A stretch of DNA of 64,000 bases, from positions 260,347,001 through 260,411,000 of the forward strand of contig OY856414.1 in assembly GCA_963693085.1 (NCBI GenBank). Direction: 5' to 3'. The DNA comes from Alisma plantago-aquatica. Taxonomy: Eukaryota > Streptophyta > Magnoliopsida > Alismatales > Alismataceae. A program made the position numbers and the translations under genes. Positions within the stretch are counted from its first letter, which is position 1. Every line of letters begins with the position of its first letter. The notes under the pieces were generated by a model. That model saw only the letters and a program-made list of their open reading frames with translations. It was not told where the DNA came from and ran no database searches. This document shows, one piece after another, positions 49,889-60,040 of this stretch.

Positions 49889-51230
49889 TGAAGCTCTACT
49901 CTTGCCAACTATTAGGAGGAAGCAATATCCTACTTTAATCGATGATTCTGAATCTTCTTACTCCTTTTCTAAGAATCAAAGTCAAATAAGCACGCACAAC
50001 ATGTATGCACTTGAGACATGATGTGTTGTCTCATATTTATGCTAAAATATGAAGACTAAAAGAGCAATTATAAGGAGGAAACTCTCATTTTCTCACTCTT
50101 GAACTTCGGGAAAAGAGAGGGAGTGACCTAGAGGGTTATTCCACTCTAGAAGAGGTTGAAAGGAAGAAGAATGAACAAGGAGTGGATCTCTTAGTCTCAT
50201 GGTAGAGAATATTTTCATGCATATACTCTTTAGATGATTTCTCCTATATTTGTGTTGTATCTCATCTCTCTCTATCTATATATCTATATACACATCTATC
50301 TCTTCTGTGTTGTTCCTATGTTACAAATGGAACTCATAGAAAATGTAATTTGCAACCTTATTTATGGAGCACCTCTAAATTTGGAGTATATTTCCTTGCT
50401 TTTTGTTACTCCTTTTGGATCACCAATTAATTGTGTGATGAATATTTCTTTATAATTTTTAAAATCTTTTTCATGGTTTCTCTGATTACACTGGATTCTT
50501 ATGAGGATCCCATCCAAGGTCCCTAGCATCCCAAATTTAGGCCTACTCATAAGGGATACAAATTTAGGGAATGGTAATTGGATCCTTGGTCACCTATTAC
50601 ATGGAAATGATAAGGGTATAACAACATTAACATCTCCTTATGCGTTCCTTAAGGTTTGTAACTATTTTCATAAAATGAATTTACAAAAAGTCTTACCATA
50701 TGTATGATTTTTAGTTATGGGACATCAATGATGCAACCTAGTTGGTTAATAGGCGGAATCATTAATCGTGCCTATGTGAGATAGAACAAAGAAGAGAATT
50801 CAATCCATTTTTTTAATGTTCATCATAAGATTAATGGGTTTCATGGAACCAAATATGTTTGTTTGACCTAATAATCTTGAAATAATTCCATGAATAGTAT
50901 AGTTGAATTTGAATTATATCAATACCTCTCATTTCTTCATAAATACTTAATTGATTTAACTATAAGTTATTTTGACATAATGTTGTATACTTGTTGACCC
51001 TTATTATTGTGCTCCTTTAGTTTTTTTTAGGTTTTTATTGTAGATTGCATGCACACCCTCTATGAGGCACTATAAATTTTGGCTATGCTATTAGGGAGCC
51101 AAATCCTTTTTAGAATAATTTAGACTTATTAATATTTGGTTAATAACTTTATTATCTAGAGTTAATTTTCTTATACTTGTTTAGTTCTTGTATTTCATTA
51201 AAATATTTTGATAACTAAACTCTATTCTAT
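49889..51230 (-). mobile_element. Probable 5' LTR of the small Athila/Tat-like element
   Basis: The position right of the primer site makes this the 5' LTR in minus-strand sense. It has no supported gene. A CT/TA-rich simple stretch lies at 50265-50310. I could not find the outer end or a matching 3' LTR, so the right edge is approximate. Confidence 0.35.
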
Positions 51231-51539
51231 TGTTTAAAAGGAACAGTGCATGGTACAAAATCAGTCTAGTTGGGACTCTTTTGAAGAGATCCTTAACAAC
51301 ATTGTGATTTTTTTAAACCAAAGGTGATATTGAGAATGAAGGAGAAAGAAAAAAAATGAGACAAGGTTGTGTTAACCCAAAGGTGACTGCAAGAAAGAAG
51401 GATAATTAAAACAAAGGAGAAATTTTCTGCTAATTGAAGTTCAACAGTGGTATACAAAAGAGTGTTTTTTAACTACACATCCCCTTGTCATAATGAGGTG
51501 TCAAATTTATCAATCGTATGATGAAATATAGAAGATGCA

Positions 51540-51600
51540 CACTTCAGTTAAAACCGAGTGTAATTGCCCGCACTTCAGTTAAAACCAAGTGTAATTTCCC
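51540..51600. repeat. 31-bp direct repeat with an imperfect palindrome
   Basis: Two units (51540-51570, 51571-51600) read CACTTCAGTTAAAACC then GAGTGT or AAGTGT. Each is an imperfect inverted repeat of the CACTYSGTT type, reminiscent of subterminal repeats of plant CACTA transposons. Confidence 0.5.
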
Positions 51601-51689
51601 TAACACAGAATATTCAGTTCTTATGGTTGATAAATGAATATCCAAATCTTTATGTGAAAAGCTTCCTCAAGAAAAGTGATAAGAAAAAA

Positions 51690-52290
51690 TTGATGGGATG
51701 ATAGATGATGGCCTACTATTTTGTATATTTCCTTTCACATTAAGGGTAAAGGCTATCCATGGGTGTACATAATGGAGAAAGGGTCATTCGAATGTGAGAG
51801 ACACTACTGAAAATGTTTTGTCATAAATTCTTCCCTCCAAGAAAGACTAATGAGCTTTTAATAAGATTTCTAGATTTTAACAACAAATTGGGGAGACGTT
51901 AGTTGAAGCTTGGTGAAGGTAAGGAACTAATACAAAGGTATGCATACCACAACTAGCCTAAATGGACACCAATAAAAACCTTCTTCTGATGTTGCATACT
52001 GAGGGAACTTCTTGAAGAAGTATGTCAAAGTAAGCAATCTTTTTGAAATAATGTCGACGGAAAATCCATGAGAGGATCAAAGAGAAAGAATAAAATCATG
52101 TACATCACATAGAAAAACATGGCTCTTGATACAAAGATAGATGGCATCACCAAGAAAAGTAATGTAATAAGTGTGAATCAAATTCAACATGTTATCAAGT
52201 GTAACTTTTGTAATGATCCACACTAGGTGGTGCATTGCAATGTGGTGGTTCAACCTGAACCATATCAAGAGAAAGTTAATTGTAAGACTA
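51690..52290 (+). pseudogene. Ty3 (Athila/Tat-like) gag, decayed
   Basis: Short plus-strand translations follow gag order: FPFTLRVKAIHG near 51735, KMFCHKFFPPRKTNELL near 51810, GETLVEAW near 51890, then a knuckle-like CNFCNDPH...HC near 52200-52240. Stops and frameshifts interrupt it. Sequence at 51240-51690 is probably its decayed N-terminal part and leader. It is on the opposite strand to the neighbouring small Athila/Tat-like element, so it is a separate insertion. Confidence 0.65.
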
Positions 52291-53009
52291 ATGGAATGGA
52301 TTAATGCATGAACATTCTTAATTAACCTAATTGGATGTTTAAAACCTTAATTAAGCCTTACAATGTGCTTTAATATCATGTGACAAACTTAAGTTTTCAG
52401 GTTTGGTCTAGTTTGGACACAATTTGAGCAAGTTATGAAATTATATGCTTGTTTTGGGCTTTTATGCAATTTACCCATATGTATGGGTTTTATTGTAAGT
52501 TTTGACATGATTTTTGTGCCTCACATGTTTTCTTATCATGCTTGAGATATTTGTTCCTTGGGGCACCTTGTCACACCTTCCTTGTGACAAACTTAAGTTT
52601 CTTTCAGTTTACTTGTTGTCCAACCTTCCTCTCTCTTCTTCTTGGTTGTACCCATGGTGTTCCATGGTGGAGCCTAGATCTTGAGGAACACCTCTTCTTT
52701 CTTCCTTTACATGGGTTTGTGTCCCCTTTGGAGAAGATCTAACTTCGCCGAGCGGAGCGCTCAATCTAGGGTTTTCTTCTCTCTTTCCTCGAGCTACCTT
52801 GATGTTTAGAGCTTAATCTTCATTCAAGAGGTGAGTTATATAACTTTCTCCACATTTATTGCTTACTCCTAGCTTGCATATGCTAGTTCTTTCTTAAAAA
52901 TTATGTTATAAGTATAAAGCCATCATCTTTTCCTAGGGTTTTTTCTTATATGGTAGTTCTTGGGTAGATGATCTCCCTAGATTCCCTCCTTAGCTATGTG
53001 CAAATTTAT
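52291..53009. other. Unassigned, possibly LTR or gene-flank sequence
   Basis: No gene is supported. A short GC-richer patch (52745-52765, GCCGAGCGGAGCGCTC) and a GAG/GTGAGTT donor-like site near 52830 look like transcribed leader, but no exon could be defined. Confidence 0.3.
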
Positions 53010-53769
53010 TATTGGCTATATTGGATATTAATATACCCTTTGTTTTGATTATGACAAACATTTCACACTTATGGATCTAACATGTTATTTGAGTATTTAA
53101 GGGTTCAAAGGAATAAGGAAATTCTACTAAGTGGAAAGATTAATATCAATGCAAATTGAAGATGAAATGTTCTTAACTGTATATATATGTTCATGATTGT
53201 ACTCAAATGTAAACACTTGTACAAAAATATAATGTACAAGTACTTAGACATCATGTAAATCATGTTTTAGATCTTCCCTATCCACTTATAACCCTTATAT
53301 AGGTTTCCCCCCAAATATAGAGTCACCAACACTCATTGAAACACACACTTAGTAGGTGATTCAAAAGTTTGAAACAAGGACACCCTCGGTCAAAAAACTT
53401 TTCGGCCGAGACACACTCAATCAAAGTTTTTGGCGACCGAGAACCACCTCAATTGAAATTATGAGCATTGTTCAAAAACGTACACATTTGTGCTCTAAAA
53501 TGGTCTTCGGTCTAAAATATGCTTGACCGAGCAAACTTCAGTCTAAAGCTAATGATTGTTTGACCAATTGGTTGGTAGTTGGGAGTTAAAAATAGATTTT
53601 TAAACACATTTTCCTTAAACCCAGGCTCAATAAAAGAAAACCTCAATCGAGACACAGTTCGATCGACAAACTTGTCGACCGTGCAGGGTTCTAGATTATT
53701 CTTTAAGGCACAAACAAATTAACCATAAGTAGCCAACTAATGTACACCTAATGGCTAGTTAAGCACTAA
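53010..53769 (+). repeat. Inverted repeat, left arm: partial SIRE-like LTR
   Basis: This is the U3 part of a copia LTR in plus orientation, starting near 53010 (TATTGG, probably from TGTTGG). It matches the reverse complement of 54000-54742 along its length and stops just where the other copy approaches its TATA box. It is rich in GACCGAG and TCGACC motifs. Confidence 0.8.
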
Positions 53770-53999
53770 CAAACTAATGCTCTTTAATGTACACATCGTT
53801 CTAAAGATACTTCAAGGAAGGTGATTATTCTTTAAAGCATGAACAAACTAATGTACGATTAATCACCTAACAGCTTTGTTGCTCACAAGAATGTATTCTC
53901 AAGTGTAGCTTAGATGCTTTACGTGTCCTAAGGTCTCTCCTATTTATAGGAATGGTTTGCAAGTACTTAGAGACATTCTAGGGAGTCTCTAGAGTGTTC

Positions 54000-54742
54000 T
54001 TAGTGCTTAACTAGCCGTTAGGTGTACAATAGTTGGCTAGAAATGGTTAATTTATTCATGCTTAAAAGAAAAATCCACAACCGTGTTCGGTTGACAAGTT
54101 TGTCGACCGAATTGTGTCTCGGTCAAGCTTTTCTTTGACCGAGTCTGGGTTTAAGGAAAATGTGTTGTGACATCTACTTTCAACTACCAACTACTTGGTC
54201 TAACGGTCGCAAGCTTTTGACTGAAGTTTGATTGGTCAAGAATATTTTTGACCGAAGATCATTTTAGAGCACAAATGTGTAAGTTATTAAACAATGCTCA
54301 TAATTTTGACTGAGGAAGTTCTTGGTCGACAAAAACTTTGACTGAGTTTGTCTTGGCCGACAAGTATTTTAACTGAGGGTGTCCTTGTTTCAAACTTTTG
54401 AATCATTTACTAAGTGTGTGTTTTAATGAGTGATGGTGACTCTAACTTTGGGGGGAACCTATCTAAGGGTTATAAGTGGATAGGGAAGATCTAACGCTTG
54501 ATTTACATGATGTCTACGTATTTGTACATTATATTTTTGTACAAGTGTTTACATTTGAGTACAATCATGAACAGATATACAATTAAGCGCATTTGATCTT
54601 CAATTTGCATTGATCATCATCTTTCCACTTAGTAGAATTTCCTTATTCCTTTGAAATACTCAAATAACAGGTTAGATCCACAAGTGTGAAATGTTTGTCA
54701 TCGTCAAAACAAAGGGTATGTTAATGTCCAATCTATCCAACA
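54000..54742 (-). repeat. Inverted repeat, right arm: U3 of the SIRE-like 3' LTR
   Basis: In minus-strand sense the LTR begins TGTTGGATAG at 54742, right after a purine tract (AAAAAAGGGGAGAT, ending near 54745). It continues through the spacer (53770-53999), which holds its TATA box (minus CTATAAATAGG near 53952-53942), until the sequence meets the left arm. The expected LTR end is not found. Confidence 0.8.
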
Positions 54743-55230
54743 ATCTCCCCTTTTTTGAAGATGACAAACATTTCCAAAATATAATCAAAATAATTTAAAT
54801 GAGATGAGTTTCATACTTAATATTTACTTGAGATGAAAAGATTCTCTTGTTTTCATAAAGTGTGCTAATCATTCCTAAAGAGGTATGGAACATAGTATCC
54901 ATCTATTAAAGAATGTAGCATCAATTAATGTTAAGTCAAGAGAACATGAAACACATTTATTTTGTTTTATATTATTTCTCCCCCTTTGTCATTTCAAAAA
55001 ATAGCCATATAATCATTTTACTCCCCCTAAATGGGATACTCCCCCTCAATATCATACACAAGTTGTAAAAATAAAAATAAGGTGATAGAAAATGTCCAAT
55101 GAAAGCCACACAATAGAACTTTATTATCATGATCAAATGAGCTCAATTTCATTGATAATAACATAGGATAACAACATAAGCTTCACTAGAATGATTACAT
55201 AAGTTGTACTACCCACTATATAGGACATCA

Positions 55231-56600
55231 TCACTTAAAAGATTCCAAGATTACATCAACCTCAAAATATTTCCCAAGAAATGTAGCATAACCATAGTAC
55301 TTGACAAGTGTTTTCCAATCAAGTGCACATGTCTTGGTAAGAACATATACCTCTAGAACTGTAGGTGCCCAATCAAATATGAAGTGGTCATCTATGTCCT
55401 GGAGTTGCATGGGTGAGTATTGGGTATGGTAAAGATCATGTGAAGGTGGTGATGGGACTTGGGTGTATTGGATTGAAGGGTTAAAAGGATAGAGACTCTC
55501 AAGATAGAGTGTATATGGAAATGTGTTGGGAACATTGGGAGACAAAGCTTGCATTCTTTGATTGAGATAGGTCATGGCATGGTGATTGTAGTCTAATTTT
55601 CTCCCAAGGTGATAGGTAGCCCCATTGAGATAACAAACATCATTTGCTATATTTTCTATGGAGTAGCTAGGAAGAGTAGGAGATTGAGGGTTTACTTTAG
55701 TGGATATCTATCCTTTGGTCCTAGCTCTCTTGTGCTCAAATTCAAGTCCCATTTTATCTACAATATTTTTGGTAAGTTTTTTAGGACGCCAATCACACTT
55801 GTAGTTTAAATCCTCTAGGTTTTTGTCAAGACAGTATTGGATAATTTGGCACACAAAATCAGCATAGGGAGGATTTCCATAAAAGTCAAACATATTAGGT
55901 AGGATGATGCATATGAAGTTGATAGGAATGCTTTATAGTAGAGTATAGATTAGGTAAATCCTAAATTGTGGGATATTAGTTTTGTTTGCTCTAGGGTAGA
56001 TGTTATGGGAAATAATTAGGTTTACTACCCTAGCTTCAGGGGTTATAGATGTATCATAGTAAGTTCCCCTATTTTCATGAGATGAAGTATTAGGAAGGAA
56101 AATGGCCTTTTTGATGCCTCCTAAGCTAATGGTGTTAGCATCGATGGAGAATTTGGATATAGGGTTTCTGGTGGTTAGGTCTATCGATTCTCCATGCTCC
56201 TCCTCATCTATATCTAGCATTTTAAGATATCTTTTTTGGAGAAATGAAAAGCTAGCCCATCAACCATGGAGGTGAAAGAAAATGGTTCATTGGAGTCCCA
56301 ACTGAGGTTAGCATAGAACTCATTGATAGCTTGGGTGGACCAGAAATGGAAGGATGGGGTAAGGAATTTCATCAATTTTTGCACCTTGAAGAGCTCGGAG
56401 AGATCAAGGAGCATGATGAAATTGTTTGTGTCCACTAGGCATCAAGGGAGAGAGGTCTTCGAGGTGAGCTTTAGGTAGCGTTCTCCAATAGCAATGTCGT
56501 TGAAGGGAATGTTATTGATGACACTCAAGGCAAGAGTGAATGCTCTTCCCTTCCTTGCAGCTACTTGCTTCTTCCCACCGTGAGCCGAAGATGAAGCCAT
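55231..56600 (-). pseudogene. Extra ORF resembling plant transposon-associated protein
   Basis: The ATG at 56600 starts MASSSAHGGKKQ. The reading continues through a stop at about 56441, a frameshift near 56217 (after KDILKC), then blocks LDIDEEEHGES, GGIKKAIFLPN, SPEARVV-like TPEARVVNLIISHNIYP, and further broken blocks to 55231. FYANLSW and the ARxVxxxISxxxxP pattern resemble the family often annotated as putative plant transposon protein, carried by many plant LTR elements; that assignment is from memory of the family pattern. The function is unknown. The position between pol and 3' LTR is the usual place for env-like or additional ORFs. It is not functional as it stands. Confidence 0.6.
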
Positions 56601-56737
56601 CTCGAATAGTTTGAGATGGAATAAGAGCTACAGATAGTAGTGGAAGAGTGTTGCTGAAAACTAGCTCTTAGGAACACTAGAGAGGGGATGGAGAAGAAAG
56701 AAATTGAGGTGTTAATAGAATGGGTAGATTGGGGTCC

Positions 56738-56745
56738 CTTTTATA
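56738..56745 (-). promoter_or_regulatory. TATA box of the extra ORF
   Basis: The minus strand reads TATAAAAG 138 bases before the ATG at 56600, followed by a pyrimidine-rich leader. TCGAC motifs lie upstream, in the flanking sequence split by the solo LTR. This suggests the ORF had its own promoter. Confidence 0.5.
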
Positions 56746-56836
56746 GAAAAATAAGGACCTTCTCAGTCGATGATTTTGTCAACTGAGGGCCCAATGGCTA
56801 TGCTCAAACTCTCCTTGTAACGGCTAGTTTGGCCAA

Positions 56837-58452
56837 TGATGTGATGATTTTGAGTCACTTTTATAGACTTGTTTCACATGTGTTTTATGTGTTTATTAGT
56901 CACTTTGGTGGTTAATATTGCATGATTCATTCACTTTAGTCTATAATTTCATTCTATATCAAATCTCGCATATTGTATCTTTTCGATTATAAATAATCAT
57001 ATTGACGCATGTTAGCTTGGCAGATTTAGTTTTGTCTTGCAATTTTAGGAAAAACACATATATATAGTTGTCGATACCATCGACATCCATCGATAGTATC
57101 CACACAGTCACAGACAGACAGCCGCAAGGAGCCAAGCAGTGTCGATACCATTGACTGGGACGTCGATGGTAGCGAGTTACCTTCAGGTTGCCAGCGATCA
57201 GTCAGTCGATACTATCAACACAAAAGTCGATACTATCGACGTTCTACAGCTTCAGTGTCGGAAAGGTGATAAAATGGATGCCTAAGGGTGTCGATACCAT
57301 CGACCCATGTTGATGGTATCGAGTCTGCATCAGGCTGAATGACAGAGAAGAAAGTAAACCTGTCGATATCACGAAGGGTCGATACCATCGACCCAAGTCG
57401 ATGGTATCGACGCCGTCAGATTAGTTTTTGTTCCAGATCGGCCCGAATCCAACAGTGGTGATATTTCGATGATCTAATTTGGTATTTATACCTAATGACA
57501 ATGGCCTAGAGCGATCTATCACATCATTAGTTGATGCACACATCCCAAGGAGAGTGGGAGAGGAGAACGGAGCCCGGAAGCACACCCCGACCGTTCCGAG
57601 TGCCGAAGAAGACATTTTCCACCGCTGAAAGGTTGTAGATCGCGCACTCTACGTCGAGGAACGCTTGGATCTTCTCCGTTCAGAGGTTTACATCACTTCA
57701 TCCACGTTTTTATCCATGTTTTCCCTTTCTTCCACCATGTCTTGCTCTGAGATGAACATGCGGGGCTAATCCCCTTTGTCTTTAGGACCAGGAGTATCTC
57801 GGGTAATCGTTGTATGACGTTTTTATCATAGTAATTCATAATTTGTCTCTTAAATCCGTGGTATGATTTCGTTTTCTCCATTATATCATTATGCTTAATC
57901 ACCCTAATGATAATCTAATGCCTTTAATTACTTTGAAAGAAGAATTAATGGTTGAAAAGAGATGAAATTCACATTAACTCATAAATTCCTTGAACAAGGT
58001 GATGTACGGTTAATGGTGGAAACCCAGAGCTTGATTCTAATGAACCTAGTTTAAGGTATAGGTTACTAAGATGGTAGAACCGACCTAGATTTAGGTAGTG
58101 AATTGTATCATGATACTGAACAATTCTGACTACAGGCCACTGCCCGGAATGAGAGATGAATTTGATTAGCTATATAGAAATAAATACAACGAGAACCCGC
58201 AGTGAAACCGCAATCCTAAAGATTCCCATCTAAATTGATTAAACTCAACATTTAATTGATTGCTTTGCTTTCTTTTATTTTCTTTTTATTTTTAATCAAC
58301 TCTCAAAACTTTTTTAACCGGTCTAGCTGATTGCGAACAGTTAGTATTAGTCTACCGATAGTTCAGTGTCCCTGAGTTCAACTAGGGCCTCACAAAGGCC
58401 TATATTACATTGACGTGTGCACTTGTGTTATACGCACGGTAAAATCGTGTCA
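56837..58452 (+). mobile_element. Athila/Tat-type solo LTR
   Basis: The 1616-bp unit begins TGATGTGATG and ends AAAATCGTGTCA. GCCAA is duplicated directly at both sides (56832-56836, 58453-58457). The 3' part has the U5 look of Athila/Tat LTRs (GTCCCTGAGTTCAACTAGG, then GTGCACTTGTG). No primer site or internal region remains, so it is a solo LTR. It entered upstream of the extra ORF's TATA box. Confidence 0.8.
57067..57412. repeat. GTCGATACCATCGAC palindrome array
   Basis: The 15-base palindrome GTCGATACCATCGAC and its reverse-complement and mutated forms occur about ten times in 350 bases, some in facing pairs. The array lies in the upstream part of the solo LTR; TATTTATA follows at 57482. 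Confidence 0.8.
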
Positions 58453-58457
58453 GCCAA

Positions 58458-60040
58458 CTTTTAGGATTTGAAAATTTGAGTGTTACGACGAGGACTTGGT
58501 CGAAATTATTTTGACCGAGGGGCTTTTTTGCAAAAAAAATTGGTCTACGAAATTTCCAGAAGAATATCGGTTTAAAATCGTCTTGTCAGATGAGGGTCCC
58601 ACCAAGTGGAACTCGGTCGATAATTTTGTCGACTGAGGTCTCTTTTAGTCCACAATATTTTCGACCGATCGTGATACTATGAGTAGTTTTGTTGAATTGA
58701 TTTGAACTTGTTTTAGTGCTTGTTATGATAATAAATTATTGTGACTAAGCAAGGCAATATTTATTAGATTATGTGAGTAATTCAATATAACTCCCCCTCA
58801 ATTGATTACTTCAAAAAGAATGTCAATTTTTTCTGCAATTCAAAAAACAAGAATAATTTCTCAGCCATTTGCAAGGGATGTTAAGTCAAAAAGTGATATG
58901 AGATTCCTTTAGGCTCAAAGTGAAATCAATAAATGTATGTCTAACCAAATACAAGGGATGTTAATCCCAAATTGGTGTAGAGATTCCAATTAAGAGCAAG
59001 ATCAAATATATATACAATATATCCCAGATTTTTGTGAGCTCCCCCTTAATCTTATAACAAAGCTGAGCTTAAATAAGTTACTAAGGTATTTCAAATCATA
59101 ATCAGCTTTAAAATAAATTAATTAAGACTATGAGACAATTTTTATAAGCAATCTTGTTTCTTGTACTATCTTAAAAAAAATTCTTATTCTAAGTATTTAA
59201 CATGGTGAGCAGATTGCAGATTTAATATACCAATGTTGGATGCAAGTGAATGTTTTGATTTACAAATAAGCACTTTTTGTCCGGCTTATTTTTTATCGAC
59301 CATGACCTCGACCAGGGATCCCTTGGTGAAACTTCTTTTCAACCGAGAGGCATTTCTGTAGATTTCCAATTAATGCATCTTTATTTAAAATGAACCAAGA
59401 TATAACATTTTATTACATAAATGACCAGCCAACTTCTTTTTGTAAGCTTATTCAATCTTGTTTCAAGTCATGAGTTTAAGTAACATAGATTTCTTCTTTA
59501 ATGATCCTTTTATTTTTACATCCATTTGAAGAGTTTGATTTCCTTATGACCTCAAGTCTCACTCGGTAATGCACAAGTCATACCAAAGTTTATTTCCTTT
59601 TGTTATATCCTATCTTTATTTAATTCGTCGTGCCCATTTAGTTCCAATTCACTATTTGCTTTTAGGTCTAGGAGCTGAAACTTATGCATTATTTAAGCTC
59701 ATATAGAAATTTCCCAATAATAACCTATTTTTAGTATATGATTAAGTCTTGTTGTGTATAACTATCATTTATTCTTCTGTTCTCATAGATATAGACTTAT
59801 AAATCATGGATGTATTGTTAGATGTTGAATATTCCAGAATAAGACCTTTTTGTGACTTATGATCAAATTTGTTCTTCACCATCTTTTGTTATAAAATGAG
59901 TTCTAGTGAGCAAAATTTTAATTTTGACAAGAAGTCTTACTTTTGATCTCATATAATACAAAAATTTTATATTTTCTTATAACTATTTTCATAGCACTTA
60001 TGATGTAATTCTTTTTCAAATAACAAAAAAAATTGTACCA
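58458..60040 (-). other. Non-coding internal part of the SIRE-like element
   Basis: No integrase or reverse transcriptase motif is recognisable. GGTCGA/TCGACC motifs cluster at 58490-58670 and near 59280-59350. Two purine tracts (minus GGGGGAG at about 58795 and 59045) resemble internal plus-strand priming sites or remnants of an LTR junction. Confidence 0.4.

Noticed and set aside
50265..50310. CT/TA-rich stretch
   Set aside because: Simple low-complexity sequence without further meaning.
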